A stretch of DNA of 64,000 bases from Xanthomonas sp. AM6. GTDB lineage: Bacteria > Pseudomonadota > Gammaproteobacteria > Xanthomonadales > Xanthomonadaceae. The DNA lies in contig NZ_CP106869.1 of the NCBI RefSeq assembly GCF_025665335.1, forward strand, positions 124,001 to 188,000. The letters are read 5' to 3'. Positions 53,774-62,802 of the stretch are shown one piece after another. Positions within the stretch are counted from its first letter, which is position 1. Each line of letters begins with the position of its first letter. A program made the translations under genes and the position numbers. The notes below the pieces were generated by a model. It saw only the letters and a program-made list of their open reading frames with translations, ran no database searches and was not told the origin of the DNA.

Positions 53774-54449
53774 CGACGAACGCTTCGACGCCGACCCCAA
53801 CGGCGGCGATGCCACCGACCCGCTAGCGACGGCAGGCGCGCCGCAGGGCGACGGCCCGCTGTTCCTCGGCGACACCGGCACGCTGCCGTTCGACGCGCGC
53901 CGCGCGCTGTGCCAGCTGCTGGCCGGGCCGAGCGTGGACGCGCAGCGGCACGGGCCGCTGTGGCCGGCGCTGCTGCGCCACGAGCAGGCGATCCGCCGCG
54001 TGCTGTGCGAGCTGTTCCTGGAGCTGGTGCTGGACCGCGAGGGCGGGGTGGCGTTCACCCGCCAGGCCGACACCGCCGAGCTGGAGGCGCCGACCCTGCT
54101 GCGCAGCGCGCCGCTGACCTTTATCGAGTCGGTGCTGCTGCTGTTCCTGCGCCAGCGGCTGGCCGAGGCCGACACCCGCGGCGAACGCGCGGTGGTGGAC
54201 GAGGCGCAGCTGCTCGAGGCGCTGTCGGTGTACGAGAAGAACCTGTCCACCGACCGCGCCGGGTTCGCCCGGCGGGTGATGACCGCGATCGGCAAGCTGC
54301 GCGAGAACCAGCTGCTGTCGCGCCTGCGCGGCAGCGAGGACCGCTACGAGGTCTCGCCGGTGCTCAAGCTGCTGTTCTCGGCCGAGGACGTGCAGGCACT
54401 GGCGCAGGCGTACCGCAGCCTGCGCGAGGAGGAGACGGCCGCGGAGTGA
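53760..54449 (+). CDS. jetB: JetB/MksE-type DUF4194 protein
   Basis: A 229-residue acidic protein. [20 protein letters not shown] and the SLRE-type end match DUF4194, the JetB (MksE-like) KITE-type subunit that binds JetA. It overlaps jetA, which implies co-translation. In typical JetABCD loci jetC follows at once; here 361 bases separate them. The gene product ends in an acidic EEETAAE tail. Confidence 0.83.
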   Translation: MNWSDDERFDADPNGGDATDPLATAGAPQGDGPLFLGDTGTLPFDARRALCQLLAGPSVDAQRHGPLWPALLRHEQAIRRVLCELFLELVLDREGGVAFTRQADTAELEAPTLLRSAPLTFIESVLLLFLRQRLAEADTRGERAVVDEAQLLEALSVYEKNLSTDRAGFARRVMTAIGKLRENQLLSRLRGSEDRYEVSPVLKLLFSAEDVQALAQAYRSLREEETAAE

Positions 54450-54810
54450 TCCGTCGCCCCTCGGGAGCACGTCCTCTTTCGAGGAGGATGCCCGAAGGGC
54501 GGATAGAGGCAGGCAGTGCGATGTTTCAGGAACTGGCGCGGCAGTATCGCAGCGACGCAAGCACAGGGCCGCAAGCTGTTCCCTTCCTCCCGGGAGAAGG
54601 TGCCCGAAGGGCGGATGAGGGTATGTCGCGTGGCGATGTCGCAGAGTGCAACGGAGCACGCATGCCGCAAGGCAGGCCGCACTCCACCCGGCTTCCAACC
54701 CATCGCTCCACGACGCACCCGCTTCCCCGCAACACCCAGAAAACCCGCTTCAACCATTCGTGATGGCCTGTCTCCGCATACCCCCGTCGTCCTGTTTTGA
54801 TGAGTGAGCA
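54450..54810. repeat. Repeat-filled gap between jetB and jetC
   Basis: At least two copies of a dispersed repeat with GATGCCCGAAGGGCGGATAGAGG (about 54488-54510) and GAAGGTGCCCGAAGGGCGGATGAGGG (54596-54621) fill the first half; both carry the CCGAAGGGCGGAT core. The rest, before the jetC ATG, is gene-free. A weak GAGTGAG precedes the ATG. The gap may separate jetC transcription from jetAB, or simply reflect repeat insertion. Confidence 0.65.
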
Positions 54811-57800
54811 ATGAATTCCCAGCCCAACCTCCAGCCGGCGCAGCCGGGTCAATCGCTGTTCGCCGATTCGCTCGCCGAGCAGCGTGCGCAGCAGTTCCGC
54901 ATGCGGCGGTTGCAGGTGCACAACTGGGGAACGTTCAACGGCCTGACCGAGGTGCCGATCGCCGAAAAGGGCTTCCTGTTCGTCGGCCGCTCCGGCTCGG
55001 GCAAGTCGACCCTGCTCGACGCGATGTCGGCATTGCTGACGCCGCCGAGCATCGTCGACTTCAACGCCGCCGCGCGCGAGGCCGAGCGCAGCGGGCGCGA
55101 CCGCAGCCTGGTGTCGTACGTGCGCGGCGCCTGGGCCGACCAGCAGGACAGCGCGTCCGGCGAGATCGCCACGCAGTACCTGCGCAAGGGCGCGACCTGG
55201 TCGGCGCTGGCGCTGGAGTACCGCAACGCGCACGGCGAGACGGTCAGCCTGGTGCGGCTGTTCTGGATCGCCGGCAGCGGCAACGCCGCCGCCGACGTGC
55301 GCCGCCACTACATGGTCGCGCAGCGCCCGTTCGACGTGGCGCGCGAACTCGACGGCTTCGACCTGGACCTGCGCCGGCTCAAGGCGCGGCTGGGCGAGGA
55401 CGTGGCCCACTTCGACGGCTTCGCCGGCTACGCCGAACGCTTCCGCCACCTGCTCGGCATCGGCAACGAGATGGCGCTGCGGCTGCTGCACAAGACCCAG
55501 TCGGCGAAGAACCTGGGCGACCTCAACGCCTTCCTGCGCGGCTTCATGCTCGACGAGCCGCGCACCTTCGAGGCCGCCGACCGGCTGGTGCAGGACTTCG
55601 CCGAACTCGACGGCGCGCACCAGGCGGTGGTCACCGCGCGCCGCCAGGTGGAGACGCTGAGCCCGGCGCGCGAGCACCACGCGGCGCTGATGGCGCTGCG
55701 CCGCAGCGTCGGCGAACTGCGCGAGCTGCAGCTGGGCGTGGACGGCTACCGCGAGCAGCAGCGCCTGGCGCTGCTCGATGCGCGCCTGCAGGAACTGGAC
55801 ACCCAGGACCGCGGCCTGGCCGGCGAGGAAGGCCAGCGCCGCGAGTCGCTGGACAACCACGAACAGAAACTGGCCGGACTGGAGCGCGAGCAGCGCGCCG
55901 CCGGCGGCGAACAGGTCGAGGCGCTGGAGCGCGAACGCGCCCGGGTCGAGCGCGAGCGCGACGAGCGGCTGCGCCGCCGCGCGCAGATCGAGCAGGCCTG
56001 CCGCCAGCTCGGCACCGCGCTGGCCGCCGGCGCCACCGGCTTCGCCGAGCAGGTCGCATTCGCGCGCGGGCTGCTGGAGCGCAACCGCGAACAGGCCGGT
56101 TCGCTGGACGAGGCGATCGCCGAACGCATGGCCACGCGCCGCGACGACGAACGCCGTTTCGCCGAGATCCGCACCGAGATCGAGGCGCTGAAGCGGGCGC
56201 CGTCGAACATCCCCGCGCCGATGCAGGCGCTGCGCGTGCGGCTGTGCCAGGACACCGGCCTGAGCGAGGCGGCGTTGCCGTTCGTCGGCGAATTGGTGCA
56301 GGTACGCGAGGACCAGGCCGTCTGGCGCGGCGCGATCGAACGCGTGCTGCAGGGCTTCGCGCAATCGCTGCTGGTGGACGAGCGCCACTACGCGCAGGTC
56401 AGCGACTGGGTCAACCGCACCCACCTGGGCACGCGCCTGGTGTACTACCGCGTGCGCCGCAACGACGCGCTGCATCCGCGCGACCCGGATCCGCAGTCGC
56501 TGCCGGGCAAGCTGCAACTGCGCGAGCATGCCTTCGCCGACTGGCTGCGCAACGAACTGGCGCGCCGCTTCGACTACGCCTGCGTCGACACCGCCGCCGC
56601 GCTGCGCAACGCCGACCGCGCGATCACCCGCGAGGGCCAGGTCAAGCATCCGGGCGACCGCTACGAAAAGGACGACCGCCACGCCGTCGGCGACCGCAAG
56701 CGCTGGCTGCTCGGCTACGACAACCGCGACAAGCTCAGGCTCTACGAGCGCGAGGGCCAGACCCTGGCACAGCGCATCGCCGACTGCGAGGCCGACGTGG
56801 CCGCCCTGCGCAAGCAGCGCGAGCAGGACCAGGAGCGGCAGCTCGCCGCGCACACGCTGGTGGAGCGCGACTGGGACGAGATCGACGTCGCACCCAAGTT
56901 GCAGCGCCTGAGCGACATCGAGGAACAGCTCACCCAGCTGCGCGAAGGCGACAGCGGCCTGCGCGCACTGGGCCAGGCGATCGACACCGCCCGCGCCCGG
57001 CGCGACCAGGCCAAGCGCACCTACGAGGACGTGCGCCTGGAACGCGCGCAGCTGGCGCGCGAGCGCAGCCGCCTGGAGACGCAGCGCGAGACCTGCGCCG
57101 GACGCGGCGCGGCCGCCTCGCTCACCCCCACCCAGCTGCAGGGCCTGCAGCTGCGCCTGGCCGAACTGGCGCCGTTGTCGCTGGACAACCTGGAAGGCCA
57201 CTTCCGCGTGGTCGAGCGTGGCCTGGCCGAGCAACTGGCCGAGAGCCAGGGCCGCGACAGCAGGCTCAGCGCGCAGCTGCTGGACTGCTTCCGCCGCTAC
57301 TGCCAGCAATGGCCGGAGGACAGCGGCGACTTCACCGTCAGCCTGTCCAGCGCCGACGACTTCCTCGCGCGGCTGGAGCGGCTGGAGAGCGACGGCCTGC
57401 CGCGCCACGAAGGCCGCTTCTTCGACCTGCTGCAGACCCAGAGCAAGAACAACCTGCTCGCGCTGCAGCGGCATACCGCCGAGGCGCACAAGGGCATCAA
57501 GCAGCGCATGGACGAGGTCAACGCCAGCCTGGAGCAGGTGCCGTTCAACCGCGGCACCCTTCTCACCATCGAAGTCGGCGACCGCCGCCTGGCCGAGGTG
57601 CACGAATTCCAGCAGCAGCTGCGCGCGGTGCTGTCGCACCAGCAGACCGAGGACCGCGCACTGGCCGAGGCGCAGTTCGCCACGCTGCGCGAACTGGTCG
57701 CCCGGCTCGGCGCGCAGGAGCCGGAACTGCGGCGCTGGCGCGAGCAGGTGCTGGACGTGCGCCTGCACGTGGAGTTCATCGGCGTGGAACTGGATGCGCA

Positions 57801-58560
57801 GACCCGCGCCCAGGTCGAGATCTACCGCAGCGGCGCCGGCAAGTCCGGCGGCCAGCGGCAGAAACTGGCCACCACCTGCCTGGCCGCGGCGCTGCGCTAC
57901 CAGCTCGGCGGCGAGGACGGCGAACTGCCGCGCTACTGCGCGGTGGTGCTGGACGAAGCGTTCGACAAGGCCGACAACGAATTCACCGCGCTGGCGATGA
58001 ACATCTTCGAGAACTTCGGGTTCCAGATGGTGGTGGCCACACCGCTGAAGTCGGTGATGACGCTGGAGCCGTTCATCGGCGGCGCCTGCTTCGTCGAGAT
58101 CAGCGGGCGCCACAACTCCGGCGTGCTGCTGATCGAATACGACGAGCAGGCGCACCGGCTCAGGCTGCCGGAGCGCTCGCGCGGCGACGAGGCACCGGCG
58201 CGCGACGTAGCGCTGGCGGCTGCCGTCGATGCCGACGCGGCGGAGCCGGCAGCCGAGGAGGGCGGCGCGCCGATCGAAGCCGACGCCACGCCAGGCACGG
58301 CGGCCGCGCCGCCGCCGCGCAAGCGTGCGCCCGGCCGCGCCAAGCCGGCGACGGCGGCGAGCGCGGCAGCCAGGAAGGCGCCGGTCACACCCACTGGCGC
58401 AACGAAGGCAGCGCGCACGCCGCCCGCAAAGCCCGCCGGGCGACCCGCCGCTGCCAAGCCGGCGGCAAGCAAACCGAAGCAGGCATCGGCGGCGACGCCA
58501 CCCAAGGCGAACAGGGCATCCAAGGCGGCCACCGCGCGCAGCGCCGCCAAGCGCAAGTAA
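54811..58560 (+). CDS. jetC: JetC/MksB-type SMC-like ATPase
   Basis: A 1249-residue SMC-like protein. Walker A GRSGSGKST (59-67), a long coiled coil (about 230-900), ABC signature SGGQRQKL (1012-1019) and Walker B AVVLDEAFDKAD with Asp1048-Glu1049 define the JetC (MksB-like) head. The sequence after about residue 1130 is a low-complexity tail of Ala, Lys, Pro and Thr, with repeated A-x-K-P-A-type units, similar in composition to histone H1 or AlgP tails. Such a tail could bind DNA nonspecifically. JetC forms loop-extruding motors that act on small circular DNA in Wadjet systems. Confidence 0.88.
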   Translation: MNSQPNLQPAQPGQSLFADSLAEQRAQQFRMRRLQVHNWGTFNGLTEVPIAEKGFLFVGRSGSGKSTLLDAMSALLTPPSIVDFNAAAREAERSGRDRSLVSYVRGAWADQQDSASGEIATQYLRKGATWSALALEYRNAHGETVSLVRLFWIAGSGNAAADVRRHYMVAQRPFDVARELDGFDLDLRRLKARLGEDVAHFDGFAGYAERFRHLLGIGNEMALRLLHKTQSAKNLGDLNAFLRGFMLDEPRTFEAADRLVQDFAELDGAHQAVVTARRQVETLSPAREHHAALMALRRSVGELRELQLGVDGYREQQRLALLDARLQELDTQDRGLAGEEGQRRESLDNHEQKLAGLEREQRAAGGEQVEALERERARVERERDERLRRRAQIEQACRQLGTALAAGATGFAEQVAFARGLLERNREQAGSLDEAIAERMATRRDDERRFAEIRTEIEALKRAPSNIPAPMQALRVRLCQDTGLSEAALPFVGELVQVREDQAVWRGAIERVLQGFAQSLLVDERHYAQVSDWVNRTHLGTRLVYYRVRRNDALHPRDPDPQSLPGKLQLREHAFADWLRNELARRFDYACVDTAAALRNADRAITREGQVKHPGDRYEKDDRHAVGDRKRWLLGYDNRDKLRLYEREGQTLAQRIADCEADVAALRKQREQDQERQLAAHTLVERDWDEIDVAPKLQRLSDIEEQLTQLREGDSGLRALGQAIDTARARRDQAKRTYEDVRLERAQLARERSRLETQRETCAGRGAAASLTPTQLQGLQLRLAELAPLSLDNLEGHFRVVERGLAEQLAESQGRDSRLSAQLLDCFRRYCQQWPEDSGDFTVSLSSADDFLARLERLESDGLPRHEGRFFDLLQTQSKNNLLALQRHTAEAHKGIKQRMDEVNASLEQVPFNRGTLLTIEVGDRRLAEVHEFQQQLRAVLSHQQTEDRALAEAQFATLRELVARLGAQEPELRRWREQVLDVRLHVEFIGVELDAQTRAQVEIYRSGAGKSGGQRQKLATTCLAAALRYQLGGEDGELPRYCAVVLDEAFDKADNEFTALAMNIFENFGFQMVVATPLKSVMTLEPFIGGACFVEISGRHNSGVLLIEYDEQAHRLRLPERSRGDEAPARDVALAAAVDADAAEPAAEEGGAPIEADATPGTAAAPPPRKRAPGRAKPATAASAAARKAPVTPTGATKAARTPPAKPAGRPAAAKPAASKPKQASAATPPKANRASKAATARSAAKRK

Positions 58561-58568
58561 CCGGCCAC

Positions 58569-58594
58569 GCAGCGTCCCCGGGAAGGGGCGCTGC
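58569..58594. terminator. Hairpin between jetC and the TauE/SafE gene
   Basis: Stem GCAGCG-T-CCCC with GGGG-CGCTGC (one bulged T), a 5-base loop, lies between two genes that converge. Likely acts as a shared transcript end; no clear T-run. Confidence 0.5.
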
Positions 58595-58596
58595 GC

Positions 58597-59370
58597 TCAG
58601 CGCAGCAGATCCCAGCCCATCTTGCCGATCAGCACCACCACCAGCACCAGGAACAGCTGCCGGATCAGCGGCGTGCCGCCGCGCAGCGCCAGCCGCGTGC
58701 CGGCCACCGCGCCGGCGATGTTGGCCGCGGCCATCGGCACCGCCACCACCAGCAGCACCTGCCCGCTGGGCACGAAGAAGCACAGCGCGGCCAGGTTGGT
58801 GGCCAGGTTGACCACCTTCGAGGCCGCCGAGGCGCGCAGGAAGTCCAGGCCGAAGAAGCGGATGAACAGGAAGATCAGGAAGCTGCCGGTGCCAGGCCCG
58901 AAGAAGCCGTCGTAGAAGCCGATCGCCGCGCCCATCGCCAGCGCGATGGCCAGCTCGCGGCGGCCGATGTGGCGCGGCCGGTGCAGCGCGCCGAAGTCCT
59001 TCTTGACCAGCGTATAGGCCAGCATCGCGACCAGCAGGACCAGGATCAGCGGCCGCACCGCCTGTTTCGGCAGCAGGCTGACTGCGGTGGCGCCGAGGAA
59101 GGAGAACGCGAACGCCGCCGCGGTGGCGTACAGCACCGGCCGCCACGGGAAGCGCACGTTGCGCGCGTAGCGCCAGGCCGACGCGCCGGTGCCGGCCATC
59201 GCGCTGAACTTGTTGGTGCCCAGCAGCACCGCCGGCGCCTGCTGCGGCAGGGTCGCGAACAGCCCGGGCAACTGGATCAGGCCGCCGCCGCCCACCGCCG
59301 CGTCTACCAGCCCGGCGACGAAGGCGATGCACAGCAGCCAGGGCAGTTCGGCGGGGATCAGCTCCAGCAA
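58597..59370 (-). CDS. Sulfite exporter TauE/SafE (YfcA-like) permease
   Basis: A 257-residue inner-membrane protein of the TSUP family with about eight helices. The repeated GxxDxxxGxGGG motif is seen as [11 protein letters not shown] (22-32) in the first half and [14 protein letters not shown] in the second. The family exports sulfur-containing anions; the substrate here is not known. The start is uncertain: TTG 59370 has GGAG at the right distance and gives homologous residues ([16 protein letters not shown]), whereas an in-frame ATG at 59439 would add 23 residues. Confidence 0.85.
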   Translation of the reverse strand: MLELIPAELPWLLCIAFVAGLVDAAVGGGGLIQLPGLFATLPQQAPAVLLGTNKFSAMAGTGASAWRYARNVRFPWRPVLYATAAAFAFSFLGATAVSLLPKQAVRPLILVLLVAMLAYTLVKKDFGALHRPRHIGRRELAIALAMGAAIGFYDGFFGPGTGSFLIFLFIRFFGLDFLRASAASKVVNLATNLAALCFFVPSGQVLLVVAVPMAAANIAGAVAGTRLALRGGTPLIRQLFLVLVVVLIGKMGWDLLR

Positions 59371-59465
59371 GGCGGCGCTCCATGCGAGGGGGGCGCAAGC
59401 ATAGCCGGATCGGCCCGTGCGCCGGCAGGCGTGCGCCATGCCGCCGCAGCCGGCACAATCGGCGC

Positions 59466-59858
59466 ATGCCGCCGTCCGCCCCGCGCCTTGCCGATCCCTG
59501 TCCCTGCGGCCGCCCGCGCGAGTACGCGCAGTGCTGCGGGCTCTACCATGCCGGCGCCGCCGCGCCCGATGCCGAATCGCTGATGCGTTCGCGCTACAGC
59601 GCCTACGTGCGCCGCGACGCCGACTACCTGCGCGCCAGCTGGCATCCGTCCACGCGCCCGGCCGACCTGGGGCTGGATGCGCACACCACCTGGCTCGGCC
59701 TGACCGTGCAGCGCGTCGTGGCCAACGATGCCGACCACGCCGAGGTCGCGTTCCTGGCGCGCTATCGCATCGGCGGCGGCAGCGCCGTGCGCATGACCGA
59801 ACACAGCCGCTTCGTGCGCGAGGACGGCCGCTGGTACTACCTGGATGCGTTGGACTGA
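59466..59858 (+). CDS. YchJ-like SEC-C motif protein
   Basis: A 130-residue protein beginning with a SEC-C-type zinc motif, [14 protein letters not shown] (Cys12, 14, 23, 24), then the YchJ-type NTF2-like domain ([36 protein letters not shown]). Members are widespread; the function is not defined. It is divergent from the TauE/SafE gene. Confidence 0.9.
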   Translation: MPPSAPRLADPCPCGRPREYAQCCGLYHAGAAAPDAESLMRSRYSAYVRRDADYLRASWHPSTRPADLGLDAHTTWLGLTVQRVVANDADHAEVAFLARYRIGGGSAVRMTEHSRFVREDGRWYYLDALD

Positions 59859-60033
59859 CCGCAGGCCGACGCACTCCGGTTTGCAGCGCAGGCGGCGCGC
59901 CTGGCGGCATCCTCGGGCAATGCACTCCGTGTGCGCCCCGCCCGGCGCCCGCAGACCCACGCCGGCCACTGTGAGCAGTGCCCGCACTGCGGTTGTTTAT
60001 GATGTGCGGCCTGCTGTCGGCGAGGAAGTCTCG

Positions 60034-62283
60034 ATGATGCGTTTCGCCTGGGCCCTGCTGCTGGCCGCGCCCTTTGCCGCCGCGCAGACCCTGCCCACGC
60101 CGCCGGTGGCGCCGGATCCCGCGTTCGTCGGCTGCCTGTCCACGTTGCGCACCGCCGCGGCCAAGACCGGCGTGGCCGCCACCGCGTTCGACCGCTTCAC
60201 CGCCGGCCTGCAGCCGGACATGAGCGTGCTGCCGCTGCTCGACGCGCAACCCGAGTTCACCACGCCGATCTGGGACTACCTGGCCGGACTGGTGGACACC
60301 CAGCGCGTGGCCGACGGCCGCGCGATGCTGGCCACGCACCGCGACCTGATCGCGCGGGTGGCGCAGCAGTACGGCGTGGACGCCGAGACCGTGGTCGCGG
60401 TGTGGGGCGTGGAGAGCGACTACGGCCGCGTCTCCGGCAAGCGCCCGCTGCTGGTGTCGCTGCTGACCCTGTCGTGCAACGGCCGCCGCCAGCCGTTCTT
60501 CCGCGGCGAACTGTTCGCGCTGCTGAAGCTGCTGCAGGCCGGCGACCTGCAGCCGGACGGCCTGAGCGGCTCCTGGGCCGGCGCCTTCGGGCATACCCAG
60601 TTCATGCCCAGCACCTATGCGCGCGTCGCCGTGGACGGCGATGGCGACGGCCGCCGCGACCTGGTCGCCAGCATTCCCGATGCGTTGGCGTCCACCGCCA
60701 ACTACTTGAAGCTGGCCGGCTGGCAGAGCGGGCAGCCGTGGGGCGTGGAGGTGAAGCTGCCGGCCGGGTTCGACCCGGCGCTGGCCGGGCGCACCCAGCG
60801 CCGGCCGCTGTCCGACTGGCGCGCGCGCGGGCTGACCGCCATCGACGGCAGTGCGCTCGCGCTGCCCGCGCTGGCGCCGCAGGCGCCGGCCGCGGTGCTG
60901 ATCCCGGCCGGCACGAATGGCCCGGCGTTCCTGGTGTTCCGCAACTACGACGCGATCTACGCCTATAACGCCGCCGAAAGCTATGCGCTGGCGATCGCGC
61001 TGCTGTCCGACCAGCTGCGCGGCAAGCCCGGCCTGGCCACCGCCTGGCCCACCGACGATCCCGGCCTGGGCCGGCCCGAGCGGCGCGAACTGCAGACCCT
61101 GCTGCTGGCACGCGGCCACGACATCGGCCAGGCCGACGGCATGATCGGCAGCGCCAGCCGCCGCGCGATCCAGGCCGAGCAACTGCGCCTGGGCCTGCAA
61201 CCGGCCGACGGCCGCGCCGGGCAACGCATCCTCGACGCGCTGCGCCGCCAAGCGCCCGGCGCTCCGGCACCCGCCGCCTCGCCCACGCCCACACCCGCGG
61301 CACCACCCGCACCCGCGCCGTCCACGCCGTTCGGCGGCAAGCCGGCCACCGCCTTCCGCGTGCCGGCGCGCTACCCGGCCTTCGTCCAATCCCCCGCGCC
61401 ACGGAGCATCACCCCCATGTCCGAGATTCCCGGCCTGAGCACAGGCGATTTCCACGGCTATCCCTCGCTGCTGGTGGAGACCCCGCATTCCACCGCGGCG
61501 ATCAGCCTGTTCGGTGGCCAGCTGCTGTCGTTCGTGCCCAAGGGCGGTACCGAGGTGATGTGGCTGTCGCCGAGCGCGCAGCCCACGCCCACCCCGATCC
61601 GTGGCGGCGCCCCGGTGTGCTGGCCGTACTTCGGCCGCCAGGGGCAATCGGACGACGTGCCGGCGCACGGCTTCGTGCGTACCGTGCCGTGGCAGCTGCG
61701 CGATGCGCGCCGCGAGGCCGACGGCAGCATCGTGCTGACCCTGGCGCCGCCGGACTTCGACGACCTGCCGCTGCGCCTGCACATGCAGCTGCGCATCGGC
61801 GCGACCCTGGAGCAGCGCCTGATCACCGACAACGTCGGCCGCGAGCCGGCGCGCTTCACCCAGGCGCTGCACAACTATTTCCACGTCGCCGACGCCACCC
61901 AGGTGCGCGTGCAGGGCCTGGACGGCCTCGACTACCTGGACAAGTTCGAAGGCTACGCCACGCCGCACCGCCAGCACGGCGACTGGAGCCTGCAGGACCC
62001 GCGCGATCCGGGCCGCAGCGACCGCATCTACACCGGCGCCGGCGGCCGCTACACGCTGCTCGATCCCGGCCTGCAACGCCGCATCCAGATCGCCACCGCC
62101 GGCAGCCGCACCCTGGTGGCCTGGAACCCGGGCGAGGCCGGCGCGCAGAAGATGATCGACGTCGGCGAACACTGGCGCCAGTTCGTGTGCCTGGAAGCGG
62201 CCAACGCCGGCCCCGACGTGATCGAACTGGCCCCCGGCACGCAGCACGTGCTGCAGCAGACCATCGCGGTCGCGCCGCTGTGA
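60034..62283 (+). CDS. Lytic transglycosylase fused to hexose-6-phosphate mutarotase-like domain
   Basis: A 749-codon open frame with no stop between two unlike proteins. Residues 1-about 345 form an MltB-type (SLT_2) lytic transglycosylase: signal peptide (cleaved near AAA-Q), catalytic Glu127 in WGVESDYGR, FGHTQFMPSTY; about 346-405 form a peptidoglycan-binding domain. After a Pro/Ala-rich linker, residues 462-749 form a YeaD-type aldose epimerase (GAPVCWPYFG, HNYFHVAD). The mutarotase can start at Met462 (61417), so two proteins from one frame are equally possible; a periplasmic mutarotase fused to a wall enzyme would be odd. GAGG precedes ATG 60034. Confidence 0.8.
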   Translation: MMRFAWALLLAAPFAAAQTLPTPPVAPDPAFVGCLSTLRTAAAKTGVAATAFDRFTAGLQPDMSVLPLLDAQPEFTTPIWDYLAGLVDTQRVADGRAMLATHRDLIARVAQQYGVDAETVVAVWGVESDYGRVSGKRPLLVSLLTLSCNGRRQPFFRGELFALLKLLQAGDLQPDGLSGSWAGAFGHTQFMPSTYARVAVDGDGDGRRDLVASIPDALASTANYLKLAGWQSGQPWGVEVKLPAGFDPALAGRTQRRPLSDWRARGLTAIDGSALALPALAPQAPAAVLIPAGTNGPAFLVFRNYDAIYAYNAAESYALAIALLSDQLRGKPGLATAWPTDDPGLGRPERRELQTLLLARGHDIGQADGMIGSASRRAIQAEQLRLGLQPADGRAGQRILDALRRQAPGAPAPAASPTPTPAAPPAPAPSTPFGGKPATAFRVPARYPAFVQSPAPRSITPMSEIPGLSTGDFHGYPSLLVETPHSTAAISLFGGQLLSFVPKGGTEVMWLSPSAQPTPTPIRGGAPVCWPYFGRQGQSDDVPAHGFVRTVPWQLRDARREADGSIVLTLAPPDFDDLPLRLHMQLRIGATLEQRLITDNVGREPARFTQALHNYFHVADATQVRVQGLDGLDYLDKFEGYATPHRQHGDWSLQDPRDPGRSDRIYTGAGGRYTLLDPGLQRRIQIATAGSRTLVAWNPGEAGAQKMIDVGEHWRQFVCLEAANAGPDVIELAPGTQHVLQQTIAVAPL
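61417..62283 (+). other. D-hexose-6-phosphate mutarotase-like module (internal start)
   Basis: The 288-residue segment from ATG 61417 has the full length of a stand-alone YeaD-family mutarotase, which interconverts anomers of glucose-6-phosphate in the cytosol. No Shine-Dalgarno sequence is obvious (ACGGAGCATC lies 8-17 bases upstream and contains GGAG). If translation restarts here, the usual cytosolic enzyme would be made; otherwise it would be exported with the upstream domain. Confidence 0.55.
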
Positions 62284-62802
62284 CGGCGCGCGCTGCCGCA
62301 AGCGCGCGGCCCGGATGCCAGGGGCTTTTGTGGCCTCGTGCCAGCTGCTCCCATCGCGCCACTAGGTGCCCCGTCCCCTGTAGGAGGGACTTCGGTCCCG
62401 ACGCGGTTACCGACAAGGCCCCGGGACCGAACCTCGCCGCCGCGACCGCAGCGTTCCCAAAGATGCCTCCGCGGGGCGGCATGGATCGGTAGGGGCCTCG
62501 GTGGTCTGGTTCCATCGGCCCCAGCCGCGCTATCGACCAGGCGCCAGGCCGACCGATCTCCTGTGGGAGGGACTTCAGTCCCGACGCGTTCTACCGACAA
62601 GGCGCGGGCACCGACCTCCCCGCCTCTGCTGTGCGCGATGCACCTGCTGGCGCGCAATCACAACGTCGGCACCAGCCGATCACTGTGCCTTGGGCAAGCA
62701 GCGCCGATCCAAGACCCGGGCGCGGGCCATCGATCGTTTCCCGCTCGTCCCGCAACCCCCGCGCTCGCCGATTACACTGCGGCGTCCGTCGGGAGACCTG
62801 CC
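62284..62802. repeat. Repeat-rich gap with two related REP-containing units
   Basis: No supported gene. Two units carry the arm GTAGGAGGGACTTCGGTCCC (62379-62399) and GTGGGAGGGACTTCAGTCCC (62562-62582), each followed by GACGCG, then ACCGACAAGGC; they are about 183 bases apart and partly degenerate. The GGAGGGAC-type arm is a sub-family distinct from that seen in recB. The end near 62720-62802 probably holds the promoter of the next gene. Confidence 0.6.

Noticed and set aside
54516-54800. A 94-codon frame between jetB and jetC as a possible small fourth subunit
   Set aside because: Most of it translates dispersed repeat DNA; no JetD motif (TOPRIM), no ribosome-binding site.
54526-58155. Very long minus-strand frame opposite jetC
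   Set aside because: Shadow of jetC; no signal, motif or ribosome-binding site, and composition typical of antisense.
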